DNA of 64,000 bases, taken from positions 248,001-312,000 of the forward strand of contig NZ_SJPT01000006.1 in assembly GCF_007860095.1 (NCBI RefSeq), given 5' to 3'. The translations under genes and the position numbers were made by a program. The notes beneath the pieces are model-generated. The model was not told where the DNA came from. It ran no database searches and was given only the letters and a program-made list of their open reading frames with translations. The stretch comes from Novipirellula galeiformis (GTDB taxonomy: Bacteria > Planctomycetota > Planctomycetia > Pirellulales > Pirellulaceae). Below are positions 17,795-27,987 of the stretch, one piece after another (within the stretch, counting starts at the first letter, position 1; the number at the start of each line of letters is the position of its first letter).

Positions 17795-18171
17795 GTCTCT
17801 TGGCCGCTAGAGCAATTTGAGAAATGACGTAGGTAAAAAAAGTAGCTACGTTCACCAGAACGTGGCCCACCGCGAACGTGACGATAGCTACATCAAAGAT
17901 GAAAACTCGCTAGCCGGTCGGCACCGCAGTCTAGTCTGGCGGGGCGACGATGGGCACTCACACGGCAAATCAAGTGCCTCCAGGCTCGTGCTGCGCAACA
18001 GCCAGGAATTAGGATGCAAGCCGTAGCAGCCACCGTCAAGACTTTCGACGTCTAGCGGAGAGCTCAAAACGCTCGCGTGAGTTCCGCTACCCAAAATCGG
18101 GTTGCAACACAGCACTCGCCCGTTTCGCAACACAAAACATACCAGTGCTTGCATTGGATGAAGGCGATACA
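17795..18171. other. Intergenic region, small hairpin only
   Basis: No gene is seen. A short palindrome lies at about 17856-17871 (ACGTTC-ACCA-GAACGT) next to GTAGCTAC, which recurs approximately as ATAGCTAC near 17885. This may be a degraded dispersed repeat. No terminator with a T-run was found. Confidence 0.4.
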
Positions 18172-19416
18172 ATGAGCGGCATGAAGCTATTGATTGCCGA
18201 AGACAACCCGATGTGGCTGAAAGTCCTGCAGACAAACGCGAGTTCGTGGGGCTTCGTTCCTGTGATCGCCCAGGATGGTCAAGTCGCACTCGATGAACTT
18301 GCCAGCGACGATGCGCCGCGGATCGCTGTGTTGGATTGGCAAATGCCGCACCTCGATGGAGTGGAAGTCTGTCGCCGAATCAAAGTCGACTCGACACGCC
18401 CGTATACCTACGTGATGTTGTTATCGAGTCGCGATTCGAAGCAAGACGTCGTCACGGGACTCGATGCGGGCGCCGACGAGTACATGACCAAGCCCGCCGA
18501 CTTGGATCTGCTGCAACGCCGTCTCACAGCGGCGCGACGGATCATTGAAGCCATTCCTCCCAAGGGATGGTCTCGTCCACGCATCGCGGGTTACGAGGTC
18601 AAACAAGTGCTCGGCCAGGGAGCATTTGCGACGGTCTGGGAAGCGGTTCATGTGGCGACCCAACGCCCTGTGGCATTAAAGGTATTGCGGATTGATTTGA
18701 CGACTCGCAAAGTCATGGAACGGTTCGCTCACGAAATCCAGGTCATGCAAGGACTTGATCATCCATATCTGGCCACCATCCTTGACAGCCACATCGATCG
18801 CCAACTCGGCTACTACGCCATGGACTTGATTCGTGGCGGAACGATCGCTCATTACGTTCGTGAACATGCCCTTCCGCCGCTCTGCATCATTCGTTTGGTC
18901 GCACAAATTTGTGAAGGACTGCAACACGCGCACGATCGCGGCATCATCCACCGTGATTTAAAATTGTCCAACGTGATGGTGAGCGACGATGGACAACCCA
19001 AAATCGTCGACTTCGGCTTGGGTAAATCGATCTTTGCCAACGTGACCACCGATCCCCAACAGAGCATTGATGGTTGTGTGATTGGAACGCCATTGTTCAT
19101 GTCCCCAGAGCAAGCAAGAGGCGAGATCAAGCACCTCGATCAACGAAGCGACATCTACTCGGTAGGCATTGTCTTGTACCTGCTGCTGTTGAGAAAGCAT
19201 CCCCATCACATTGCGCCGCAAGATCGTCAGCAAACGATCATGGAGATCGCCCATGGTCCGGTGCGAAGGCCGACAAAACTGTCCCCGACGTTTAGCAAGG
19301 CGTTAGAGAGAATCCTGCTGCGCGCGCTGCATCCCTCGGTCAAGCATCGATACCAACGGGCCGGGGACATGGCGGCGGACCTCCACGCCTTCGTCGACAG
19401 CCGCCCTGCAGGCTGA
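18172..19416 (+). CDS. Response-regulator receiver fused to Ser/Thr protein kinase
   Basis: About 414 residues from ATG 18172 (in-frame GTG 18145 and ATG 18181 are alternatives). Receiver domain, residues ~4-120: acidic pair in LIAEDN, phospho-acceptor Asp55 (AVLDWQMPHLDG), LLSSRD and Lys in YMTKPAD, all intact. Kinase domain, ~140-405: Gly loop LGQGAFATVWEA, ATP Lys in VALKVL, catalytic HRDLKLSN, metal-binding VDFGLGK and SPE at the end of the activation segment. No membrane segment follows. It joins two-component input directly to Ser/Thr phosphorylation, so kinase activity may respond to receiver phosphorylation (inference). No cognate histidine kinase is intact nearby; the closest is the kinase remnant at 16.4 kb. 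Confidence 0.92.
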   Translation: MSGMKLLIAEDNPMWLKVLQTNASSWGFVPVIAQDGQVALDELASDDAPRIAVLDWQMPHLDGVEVCRRIKVDSTRPYTYVMLLSSRDSKQDVVTGLDAGADEYMTKPADLDLLQRRLTAARRIIEAIPPKGWSRPRIAGYEVKQVLGQGAFATVWEAVHVATQRPVALKVLRIDLTTRKVMERFAHEIQVMQGLDHPYLATILDSHIDRQLGYYAMDLIRGGTIAHYVREHALPPLCIIRLVAQICEGLQHAHDRGIIHRDLKLSNVMVSDDGQPKIVDFGLGKSIFANVTTDPQQSIDGCVIGTPLFMSPEQARGEIKHLDQRSDIYSVGIVLYLLLLRKHPHHIAPQDRQQTIMEIAHGPVRRPTKLSPTFSKALERILLRALHPSVKHRYQRAGDMAADLHAFVDSRPAG

Positions 19417-19450
19417 TCTTGATCGCTCTCGATCTCCCCTGTTCCTTTTT

Positions 19451-19498
19451 GGCAGATAGGCAACTTGGCAGACAGGCAACTTGGCAGACAGGCAACTT
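19451..19498. repeat. Tandem repeat, 16 bp x 3
   Basis: Three copies of GGCAGAYAGGCAACTT: 19451-19466, 19467-19482 and 19483-19498. The last two are identical and the first differs at one base. It lies 34 bp after the stop of the kinase gene. There is no spacer structure, so it is not CRISPR-like. Confidence 0.9.
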
Positions 19499-20061
19499 TG
19501 GATCAGGCAGCGAGCGGGGGGAATCGCACATCTCGGCCAACGAGACCGTTGACGTTGTTGATTCCCCAGCAAAGACGATTGCGCCGGAGGCACCAACAGA
19601 GATTAGCCGGTGGTCGAGCGAAGCGAAAACCGCCGGAAACCGATCGAAACCAGTCGAACTCTAAACGCCGCCCCCGAAGATGGGCGTCAGGATTCGCTCG
19701 CAGGATGACCGCAGGTGGCCCGGCGCTCACCTATGGCTAATGTCCGCCATCCCTACGGCGTCCTTGTGGGTCACCCCTCGTCGCTGGCTTCCGTGTCGGT
19801 CTGAGTGGAATAGGCAAAGATTGCCGGTCGCGACGACTCTAACAATTTTTCCGATTTTTCCGGATTAAGGTTTAGTTCTCTTTTCCTTGTGGACGATATC
19901 GCTAGTGAACGACATGTTCCCATGCCGAGTGCGCTCGGTTTTGGGAGCCGTGGGTTCGCCCGGGGGGGTGATACCACTTCAGCGATGATTCGTCGGCGAC
20001 CTGGATGCTTGTAGTCAGGTTGCTCTCGTTTCGCTTTCCAGGATCCAAATTGGTGAAGCCA
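19499..20061. other. Intergenic region with degraded repeat sequence
   Basis: No gene is supported. 19601-19640 (TTAGCCGGTGGTCGAGCGAAGC and onward) contains an imperfect inverted arrangement (GCCGGTGGT ... ACCGCCGG) and resembles a repeat type I associate with Rhodopirellula genomes. 19720-19765 (GCTCACCTATGGCTAATG and onward) is of the same style. I saw each only once in this window. Confidence 0.35.
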
Positions 20062-21726
20062 ATGCTTTCCATTCGAACACTATCATGTTTCACACTTGGG
20101 TTAGCAGCACTGCTAGCGACTACCGCAAGTGCTCAGAATTCCCCCACCGGCACATCGAGCGTTCGCAAGAATGAACGCACCGCTCGCGCCAATTGGCAAC
20201 CGGTGCGAACGTCGCATTCAACGGATGCCGATGCGAGCTACGTTGGCGAAGAGAGTACCAATCGCCGCGTCGTGACGAAGCCCAATTCCCGTTCTGCTAG
20301 CAACTCGCCTGTACGTCAAGCGAGCCATGTGCAACGGACCGGCCATGGCATTCCTTCGCCTTCCTACCCACCGCATTCGATCATCGAAGAGCCGATCATC
20401 CACGAATCGATCGATGGCGGTTATGTGGACCTGGAACCGATTCACGGCGGGTCGATGGCGTGTGATGCGATGCCAGGAGGATTCGGTTGTGGTTGCGGCT
20501 CGATGAGCTGTGACGGCGGCTGTGATTCCATGGGCAGCTGCGGTCACGGCGGTTCATGTGATGGATCGTGCGGCGGCAATGGATGGCGTCCTTGCTTGAC
20601 GCTCTGTCTTCCACAGGATGGATGGGTTTCCTTTGAGTACCTATCGTGGTGGCAAGACGGCATGAGTTTGCCACCGTTGGTGACGACGAGCACCAATCCC
20701 AATGTGGCCCGCGCCGATGCGGGCGTCCTCGGCAAAGACACCACTCGCGTTCTCTTCGGGGGCGAGGAAGTCCTGACCGATTCATTTGATGGCGGACGTC
20801 TGCGAATGGGCGTTTGGCTGGACAAGTGTCACACCTGGGCGATCGCAGGCGAGTATTTCAAGATCGGCAGCGAGAGCGAATCGTACTTCGGAAACAGTAA
20901 CGGAAACCCCGTCCTTGCTCGCCCATTTTTCAACGTCACTCCTTCAAGCGGCATCGCTCGCGAAGACTCGGAGCTTGTCGCTTACAACGGTACCGTGACC
21001 GGATCGGTCTCTGCCACCGCCGAGAGTGAATTACTCGGAGCCGGGATCCACTTCCGCAATCTTCGTGCAACCAACCAAGGTTGTAACACATGGGGCTTGT
21101 TTGGATGCCCTCAACAGTTCACCTCACGCACCGAAGCGTTAATTGGCTACCGTCACCTGCAATTGACCGAAGGGGTAATGATTCAAGAGCGTTTGACTGG
21201 GATCAATCCTGTGGGCAACTTTGTCATCGACGATCAATTTGCAACTCGAAACCAATTCAATGGCGTCGACATCGGCTGGGTTTACAGTCAAAACCGCGGT
21301 TGCTGGACGCTCGATGGAAGCTTGCGACTGGGGATCGGCACGACCCATCAAACCGTTTCGATCAACGGGCAAACCACGATCTCGGGCGATCCTAACTCGA
21401 CAGGAAGCCAAACCTTGCCCGGTGGTTTGCTAGCTCAAGAATCGAACATTGGACAATACAAGCGAGACGAGTTCTCGGTGGTTCCTGAATTCAACGTGAA
21501 CCTGGGCTACCGCATCCACGATAACTGGCGGGTGATGGTCGGCTACACCTTCTTGTATTGGTCCAACGTCGTTCGTCCAGGCGAGCAGATCTCGCTCGAC
21601 GTCAACCCGAACCAACTGCCCCCGGCAGCCAATCCAATGACCGGCCCCGCCCGTCCCCACTTTGCTTTCGACTCGGTCGACTATTGGGCACAAGGGATCA
21701 GCACGGGACTTGAATATCGTTGGTAA
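20062..21726 (+). CDS. BBP7-family outer-membrane beta-barrel protein
   Basis: 554 residues from the ATG at 20062, which begins a signal peptide (MLSIRTLSCFTLGLAALLATTASAQ); the frame is open upstream to 20005 without a leader. Residues ~30-130 are polar and disordered. A Gly/Cys-rich segment follows (residues ~130-180, CGCGSMSCDGGCDSMGSCG) with about ten cysteines. The remainder is a barrel-like region of alternating strands with Trp/Tyr pairs (WVSFEYLSWWQDG near its start, FRNLRATNQGCNTWGLFGC in the middle, terminal ISTGLEYRW with an aromatic C-terminus typical of outer-membrane proteins). BBP7 proteins are planctomycete surface proteins of unknown function. The Cys cluster may crosslink (inference). 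Confidence 0.85.
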   Translation: MLSIRTLSCFTLGLAALLATTASAQNSPTGTSSVRKNERTARANWQPVRTSHSTDADASYVGEESTNRRVVTKPNSRSASNSPVRQASHVQRTGHGIPSPSYPPHSIIEEPIIHESIDGGYVDLEPIHGGSMACDAMPGGFGCGCGSMSCDGGCDSMGSCGHGGSCDGSCGGNGWRPCLTLCLPQDGWVSFEYLSWWQDGMSLPPLVTTSTNPNVARADAGVLGKDTTRVLFGGEEVLTDSFDGGRLRMGVWLDKCHTWAIAGEYFKIGSESESYFGNSNGNPVLARPFFNVTPSSGIAREDSELVAYNGTVTGSVSATAESELLGAGIHFRNLRATNQGCNTWGLFGCPQQFTSRTEALIGYRHLQLTEGVMIQERLTGINPVGNFVIDDQFATRNQFNGVDIGWVYSQNRGCWTLDGSLRLGIGTTHQTVSINGQTTISGDPNSTGSQTLPGGLLAQESNIGQYKRDEFSVVPEFNVNLGYRIHDNWRVMVGYTFLYWSNVVRPGEQISLDVNPNQLPPAANPMTGPARPHFAFDSVDYWAQGISTGLEYRW

Positions 21727-21964
21727 CGGTTAGCGAAGCCAGTGAAAGGAAAACTCGATAGCAGCCATCAATTTGACGGTAACGGTCAAGCACCCCCTAT
21801 CGAAGTTCCGATACGACTACGAACCGCGCTGCAGTCGCATGACGGCGGCGAGCCAACAACACAACCGTTCGATGCCTAGTGGCGGTCGCAAGTGGCCCCG
21901 TGTTCCGAAGCGACACGGCGTCAGCAAGTGACACGCTAGGCAATTCGCCCCCAACAGGACATCG

Positions 21965-24900
21965 ATGATGGTCTTTCAACGACTAATCAACCGTCTCGGT
22001 CGCAAATCCAAAGCCACTGCTCGCAAAACCTCAAACCGCCGTTTGTTGATGGAGCATTTGACTCGCCGTGAATTGATGGCGGTGGACTTGGGAGCGATTA
22101 GCGGGATCGCCTTCACCGACGCGGACGGCAATGGGCAACTCGATGCAGGCGAAATCCGGCTCGAAGGGGTCCAAGTCCAGTTGTATCGCGATAGCGGTGC
22201 AGGAAATGCCGGCACGCTGGTCACCGCAGGAGCCAACGCCGATCCGCTCGTATTGACTGACACCACGGACAACTCAACCCCCGCCGGAGCAGGTCAACCG
22301 GTCAAGGTCCCCGGCGAATTCCGCTTTGAAGGACTTGCCGCAGGTGACTACTTCGTCGTGCAGAGCGCTGTGGCGGGCCAAACCGCTCCGGCTCCGACCC
22401 TGGTCACGATCTCGGCGGCCGAAGCGGCTGGATTACAGACACAATTGATCGATGACTTTGCGACCACCGCAGTCTCGGTGCTTGCCAACGCCGCGAATCC
22501 TACTAACACCGATTCGACCGCTGCTAGCGAGGCCATCGGCGGCAGCCGAGATATCCAAGCGGTACGATCGAGCGGTTCGGGCAACATCTTGGTCGAAGTC
22601 GACACCGGTCAAGACGCGCTGACGATCTCCTCAGGTGGCGGTGGCGTGGGCACCGCAATGGTCCAATATGACGGAGCCGACAACAGCATTGCATTGGACG
22701 CAGTTGGTTTAGGTAACGTTTCCCTTTCGGGTGAAACGCCATTAGACCCCACCGATCCCTCCGGGGCCCAACGCCAATTCCCAGGCGCCGGATTGTTTGT
22801 GCGGACTCGCGCGGCCGATGCGGGTGAACAGCTGACGATTCGTGTCTACAGCGATGCCGTCAATTTTTCAGAAACCGTGGTTCCGGTGCCCGTCGATGCA
22901 ACCAACTTTCTAGAAACCTTTGTTCGTTTTGATTCGTTCACCGTGATCGGTGGAACAGGAGCCGATTTCCGCAACGTAGGTGCAATCGAAGCGTTGTCGA
23001 ACCTGACCGGTGACAACGACATTCGCGTGTCGATTGTCGAAGCGCTGCGGCCCACTCCGAAAACCTCGAATCTGGCCAACATTGTTCCGTTGTCACTCGC
23101 TGGCGAAATTTTCGTCGACAACGGCGTGATTCAAACCCCGAACGATGGCACGCGTCCTGGCAGGAACAATGGCACGCGAGATGCCGGTGAACCCATCTTC
23201 ACCAACGACGTGACCGTGCACTTGTATCGCGCCGACCAAACGCCAGGGACGGACACCCCGATCGCAACGACCATCGCCGCCAACGGTGTCTATTCGTTCG
23301 ACAATCTAGCGCCCGGCGACTATGTCGTGGTGATCCCCCAGACAATGTTGGACAGCGGCGGACCGCTATTCGGATATGACTCAAGTTTGGGTACCGCTGC
23401 AGCGCCGGATCCCAACAACGACGACAACTCGGATGACAACGGCGTGCGAGTGGATGGCGTGGGCATCGTCAGCGGTGCAATCACGCTGGCTAGCGGTACC
23501 GAGCCGACCAACGATGGCGACGACGAGAACACGAACTCGACGCTCGATTTCGGCGTCGTTCCTCAAATCGACCTGGCGATTACAAAAACGCTGGTCGGAG
23601 CTCCGCCTGCCAACGTTGACGCTGGCAGCACCGCAATTTTCGACATTGTTGTCAACAACAATGGCCCGCTGACCGCGACGGACGTTCGCATCCAGGACTT
23701 GATTCCCGCAGGTTTAACCTTCGTGCGGACTCAGAATGGTCCCGCTGGAATGAGTCAAAATGTCAATGGTGCCAACCTCGAAGCGATCGTCGGAACGATT
23801 GCCTCCAGCGGGCAAATCAGCTTCCAAATCGTGACCACCGTCGATGTGGATGGATTGACGAATATCACCAACACCGCCACGGTCACCGGTGCCGAGTTTG
23901 ATTTCGACACCAGCAACAACAGCAGCGATGCCGACGTGATCGTGGATCCCGTCTTTGATGTCGTGGTCACCAAGACCGTCGATGACAATACCGTCAAGCC
24001 CACCGACACGGTGACCTACACCGTGACGTTAACCAACGATGGACCCAGTACAGCCAATGGCGTCGTGCTTAGCGACGTGGTTCCCACCGGATTGACGTTT
24101 GTCAGCGGCACGATGAACGGAAACGACGCCACGCTTTCAGGGTCCACCGTATCGTTCCCTGCAATCGACGTGATCCCCGGTGCTGCGAACGCAGTGACCG
24201 CCACGTTGGTCTTTACCGTCGACGCGTTGACCACCGGCGAAATCACCAACACCGCCACCGTCCCCGACATGTCGGCTGCGGGTGAGAACGACATCACCAA
24301 CAACTCCGATGATGCGGTGATTACGGTATCCCCGGACTTCGACATCGTGGTCGACAAGACCTCCGACGTGACGACGGTGAAGCCCAATGACACAGTCATT
24401 TACACCGTGACGTTGACCAACGATGGCCCTAGCACGGCGAACAACGTCGTGCTAACCGATGCGATTCCTGCGGGCTTGACCCTCGTCTCGGCTGTCATGG
24501 ACGGAACCGACGGAACGGCCTCCGGTGGCAATGTCACCTTCCCAGGCATTTCGCTCGCCAGTGGGGCCGCCAACGCCGTCACCGCGACCTTGACCTTCAC
24601 CGTCAAGGCCGATGCGGCAGGCGAAATCGTCAACACCGCCAGCGTACCGGACATGTCTGCCGACGGTGAGAACGACATCACCAACAACTCCGACGATGCT
24701 CCAATCACCGTCACCCCTGAATTTGATGTCGTGGTCGACAAGACCATCAATGTGACCAATGCCAAGCCCAACGACACGGTCATTTACACCGTCACGTTAA
24801 CCAACGATGGCCCCAGCACGGCAGCGAACGTTGTCCTGACCGACGCCGTTCCCGCTGGATTGACCTTCGTTAGCGGTTCGCTTGACGGCCAAGCCGGGAC

Positions 24901-26641
24901 GCTCAACGGAAACAACGTCACGTTCCCTGCGATCTCCATCGCCAGTGGTGCGGCCAACGCCGCGACCGCCACCTTGACCTTCACCGTCAATGCGGACGCC
25001 AGTGGCCAGATCATCAATTCCGCCAGCGTACCGGACATGTCCGCCGACGGCGAGAACGACATCACCAACAACTCCGACGACGCCACGCTCAGCATCAGTG
25101 CCGACTTTGACATCGTCGTCGAGAAGACGGTCGACAACGCAACCGCTAAACCCAACGATACGCTTGTCTACACCGTCACGCTGACAAACGAAGGGCCTAG
25201 TGGCGCAACGAACGTCGTGTTAACCGACGTGGTTCCCACCGGATTGACCTTCGTCAGTGGAACGCTCAACGGCGTTAATGGCACGCTCTCCAACGGGATT
25301 GTGACCTTCGACGCGATCGATCTTGACAGCGGTGTGGCGAATGCAGCGACCGCCACGCTGACGTTCACCGTGAACGCGGGAACCAGCGGCCAAATCGTCA
25401 ACACGGCCAGTGTCCCGGACATGTCCGCCGCAGGTGAAAATGACATCACCAATAACTCCGATAGTGTGCCGGTCACGATCCAACCCGATTTCGACATCAT
25501 CGTCGACAAGACGGTGAACAACGCCACGCCTACACCGGGCAGCAATGTGACTTACACCGTCACGCTAACCAACGATGGGCCAAGTACCGCCAATGGGGTC
25601 GTGCTTAGCGACGCGGTTCCTAGTGGTTTGACCTTCGTCAGTGGTACCTTGAACGGCCAAGCCGGCACCTTGACCGGCAGCAACGTCACCTTCCCCGCAG
25701 TCAATGTACTCGCCGGTACCGGCAACGCCTTGACCGCCACCTTGGTGTTCACCGTCAATGGGACCGCCAGTGGCCAGATCGTGAACACCGCTCAAGTTCC
25801 CGACATGTCGGCCAATGGTGAGAACGACGTCACCAACAACAGCGACGACGCCGTCATCACGGTCACTCCGATCGCCGACCTTGCCGTCACCAAAACCGTC
25901 GACAAGTCCAACGCACAAATTGGCGACACGTTGACCTACACCGTCACCGTGACCAATAACGGTCCCTCACCGGCCAATGCAGTTCAAGCGGTCGACACAC
26001 TGCCAGCGGGGGTGACGTTCGTCAGCGGCACCGGTCCCAATAGCACGGCACTATCCGCCAGCAACGGGGTCGTGACCGTCCCCGGCGGCACACTCGCCTC
26101 GGGTGCGAGCTTTACGTTCACCATCAATGCAACGGTGAACTCGGGCACCACCGCCGACCAAGTCAACAACGTCAGCGTGAGCACATCGACCAGCGATCCC
26201 GACTCGACGAACAATTCGGCGTCGGCAACCACCGGCGTTGATCCAGCGACCTCGCGAGTGGACGGGTTTGTCTTCATCGATGCCAACAACAACAAGATTT
26301 TCGACGCGGGTGAAACTCCGGTCGAAGGGGTCCAGATCTCGTTGACCGGTACCGATGCGTTCGGCAACCCCGTCAATTTGACGGACACCACCGACGCCAA
26401 TGGACAATATGCGTTTGAAAGCTTGTTGGCCGGATCGGCTTACCGCTTGCAACGTGTCGATCGTCCTTCGACGTTACGAGACGGTGGAGAACAGGCTGGA
26501 ACCAACGCAACCGCCACCATCAACGACGTCGACAACGTGTTTACCTCACTGGGGCTGAACAAGGCGACTTCGGCCGAAGACTTTAACTTCGGACTGCTCA
26601 AAGCGGCACTTTCAAAGCGAGACTTCTTGGCATCGACCTAA
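21965..26641 (+). CDS. Large surface protein with SdrD-B-like and DUF11 repeats
   Basis: A 1558-residue protein. The N-terminus lacks a standard signal peptide but carries RRLLMEHLTRRELMAVD, the R-x-L-x-A-type motif of large planctomycete exported proteins. SdrD_B/Cna-like domains are seen near residues 43-130 (FTDADGNGQLDAGE), ~380-480 and ~1430-1530 (FIDANNNKIFDAGE). Between them, residues ~534-1425, lie seven DUF11 domains, each opening with a D(V/I)VV.KT pattern and TVTLTNDGPS. The middle five start at 24338, 24722, 25106, 25490 and 25874, exactly 384 bp (128 residues) apart, which points to recent duplication of DNA. The C-terminus ends SKRDFLAST. A likely cell-surface stalk or adhesin. 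It is followed by a terminator. Confidence 0.9.
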   Translation: MMVFQRLINRLGRKSKATARKTSNRRLLMEHLTRRELMAVDLGAISGIAFTDADGNGQLDAGEIRLEGVQVQLYRDSGAGNAGTLVTAGANADPLVLTDTTDNSTPAGAGQPVKVPGEFRFEGLAAGDYFVVQSAVAGQTAPAPTLVTISAAEAAGLQTQLIDDFATTAVSVLANAANPTNTDSTAASEAIGGSRDIQAVRSSGSGNILVEVDTGQDALTISSGGGGVGTAMVQYDGADNSIALDAVGLGNVSLSGETPLDPTDPSGAQRQFPGAGLFVRTRAADAGEQLTIRVYSDAVNFSETVVPVPVDATNFLETFVRFDSFTVIGGTGADFRNVGAIEALSNLTGDNDIRVSIVEALRPTPKTSNLANIVPLSLAGEIFVDNGVIQTPNDGTRPGRNNGTRDAGEPIFTNDVTVHLYRADQTPGTDTPIATTIAANGVYSFDNLAPGDYVVVIPQTMLDSGGPLFGYDSSLGTAAAPDPNNDDNSDDNGVRVDGVGIVSGAITLASGTEPTNDGDDENTNSTLDFGVVPQIDLAITKTLVGAPPANVDAGSTAIFDIVVNNNGPLTATDVRIQDLIPAGLTFVRTQNGPAGMSQNVNGANLEAIVGTIASSGQISFQIVTTVDVDGLTNITNTATVTGAEFDFDTSNNSSDADVIVDPVFDVVVTKTVDDNTVKPTDTVTYTVTLTNDGPSTANGVVLSDVVPTGLTFVSGTMNGNDATLSGSTVSFPAIDVIPGAANAVTATLVFTVDALTTGEITNTATVPDMSAAGENDITNNSDDAVITVSPDFDIVVDKTSDVTTVKPNDTVIYTVTLTNDGPSTANNVVLTDAIPAGLTLVSAVMDGTDGTASGGNVTFPGISLASGAANAVTATLTFTVKADAAGEIVNTASVPDMSADGENDITNNSDDAPITVTPEFDVVVDKTINVTNAKPNDTVIYTVTLTNDGPSTAANVVLTDAVPAGLTFVSGSLDGQAGTLNGNNVTFPAISIASGAANAATATLTFTVNADASGQIINSASVPDMSADGENDITNNSDDATLSISADFDIVVEKTVDNATAKPNDTLVYTVTLTNEGPSGATNVVLTDVVPTGLTFVSGTLNGVNGTLSNGIVTFDAIDLDSGVANAATATLTFTVNAGTSGQIVNTASVPDMSAAGENDITNNSDSVPVTIQPDFDIIVDKTVNNATPTPGSNVTYTVTLTNDGPSTANGVVLSDAVPSGLTFVSGTLNGQAGTLTGSNVTFPAVNVLAGTGNALTATLVFTVNGTASGQIVNTAQVPDMSANGENDVTNNSDDAVITVTPIADLAVTKTVDKSNAQIGDTLTYTVTVTNNGPSPANAVQAVDTLPAGVTFVSGTGPNSTALSASNGVVTVPGGTLASGASFTFTINATVNSGTTADQVNNVSVSTSTSDPDSTNNSASATTGVDPATSRVDGFVFIDANNNKIFDAGETPVEGVQISLTGTDAFGNPVNLTDTTDANGQYAFESLLAGSAYRLQRVDRPSTLRDGGEQAGTNATATINDVDNVFTSLGLNKATSAEDFNFGLLKAALSKRDFLAST

Positions 26642-26770
26642 TCATTCATACGTCCTGAAGTGGCGTGACATGTTCGCTCGAACCAACGGGAGCCGGTGTT
26701 TTCGGTTCGAGCAGCGGTCAAACAAGCCCCACTTGAGACGTAAACATGATTGGAGCCTAAAGAAGTTAAA

Positions 26771-26804
26771 TGCTCGGCCTTCGGGGGAAGGCCGGGCATT
26801 TTTT
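26771..26804 (+). terminator. Rho-independent terminator of the DUF11 gene
   Basis: TGCTCGGCCTTC (26771-26782), loop GGGG, GAAGGCCGGGCA (26787-26798), then TTTTTT (26799-26804). A 12 bp stem with one G-T pair. It lies 130 bp after the DUF11 gene stop. A-rich bases before the stem could also let it serve the minus-strand rsmD gene. Confidence 0.85.
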
Positions 26805-26872
26805 ATGCGCTGCTGCTGAGCAAGTCCATCCGCCCGCTGCTGCATGCCAATCGGCTTAGCATGTCAATCGGC

Positions 26873-27589
26873 TTAGCAAGTCAATCCGCACTGAGTCGCG
26901 GGCTCGATGAAGGCCAATTGCACGTTGCCATAGACGCGCAGGTCCCACTCGCCGGGCGGCAATCGAGTCGCGTCGAACGTGTTTTCGGTTTCGGCGACCA
27001 ACACACTTCCCGGCGGGGCTTCCCGCAAAACTTGGTTGATCACGGCGTTGAGCTTTTCCAGCTCTTCTTCCCACATGATGTAGGGGGGAGATAAAAAGAC
27101 GATCCAGGGTACACCGATCTTGGGATCGTCGGGATCGTCCGGTGCGACCAACAGTGTTTCGCCCCAACGAAACGCATCTCCCACCAAAACCTTTAGCTTC
27201 GATTCGATGCTGAGCGACTCGCCCGTCTTTTTAATATGCCCTGCGGCACGGTTGGATTGCTCAATCGCAATCGCTTCGACCGCGCCTCGGCTAAGCGATT
27301 CGATTGCCAGGGCGCCGGTGCCCGCGAACAAATCAAACGCGATCGCCCCGCGAACGGCGCGGCCGAGAATATTGAACAGATTCTCCCGCACGCTGTCCTT
27401 CATCGGCCGCGTGAACGATTCACCATGGTAGTAGATGTGGCGACCCCGCATATCGCCACCGATAATACGCAACCTCGTCGCGTTGGCTTTGTTGCTCCGC
27501 AGCTCGCTGCGAGATTTCCCGCTGGCTCCACGAGCCGATTTCTTGGAGACGTTTTTCGGGGGTCGATTGGATTGATCACGTTGCTTCAT
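26873..27589 (-). CDS. rsmD: 16S rRNA (guanine966-N2)-methyltransferase RsmD
   Basis: A 238-residue SAM-dependent methyltransferase that modifies G966 of 16S rRNA. Visible: the family N-terminus LRIIGGDMRGRHIYY and TRPMKDSVRENLFNIL, SAM motif I DLFAGTGALAIESLSRGA, and catalytic motif IV. In motif IV the usual (D/N)PPY reads SPPY (IVFLSPPYIMW), an unusual first residue. The first ~38 residues are a basic, probably disordered extension (PPKNVSKKSARGASGKSRSE). It is transcribed towards the DUF11 gene and stands alone. Confidence 0.9.
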   Translation of the reverse strand: MKQRDQSNRPPKNVSKKSARGASGKSRSELRSNKANATRLRIIGGDMRGRHIYYHGESFTRPMKDSVRENLFNILGRAVRGAIAFDLFAGTGALAIESLSRGAVEAIAIEQSNRAAGHIKKTGESLSIESKLKVLVGDAFRWGETLLVAPDDPDDPKIGVPWIVFLSPPYIMWEEELEKLNAVINQVLREAPPGSVLVAETENTFDATRLPPGEWDLRVYGNVQLAFIEPATQCGLTC

Positions 27590-27987
27590 CCCGGAAGTAT
27601 AGCGAGCATGATCGCAGAAAGTCAGTAGTGCTACGGGAGTGCAAAATGGGGGTCGAGCACTCCATTATTCAATTAGAGGCGCACTCAAATCAACGTGCTC
27701 TGTGCGGTGGCCTAACGAAACCATCGAGAGCGGTTGAAAATGTATCGGCGCAGCCGCGGCACCCCACCCACAGAGGGGCCGCTTCGAGGAGAATCCTACC
27801 AGTGCGCAAAGCCAAAATCGGTCATCCCTGACCGCCGGACCTCACTCCTCACTCCTCACTCCTTTCCCTCCGGAATCCGCTCCGCCGTGAAACTTCATCA
27901 CGATTGACGTTTACCTTTACCGCCGAGTTGCTCTAGACTCCATCGATTCAGGAAGGACACCTGTCTATTACCGCCGAAGGAACGGCT
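27590..27987. other. Divergent intergenic region
   Basis: About 400 bp between rsmD and the ABC permease gene. It holds a short tandem repeat (TCACTCC three times, 27842-27862). No gene, RNA or confident promoter is identified. Confidence 0.4.

Noticed and set aside
19451-19498. Tandem repeat considered as CRISPR
   Set aside because: Units are directly adjacent with no spacers and no cas genes are near. Same for 32675-32750.
24016-25788. Series of long minus-strand open frames (~120 codons each) opposite the DUF11 gene
   Set aside because: They repeat with the same 384 bp period as the plus-strand domains and are a by-product of codon composition; the plus frame has clear family motifs.
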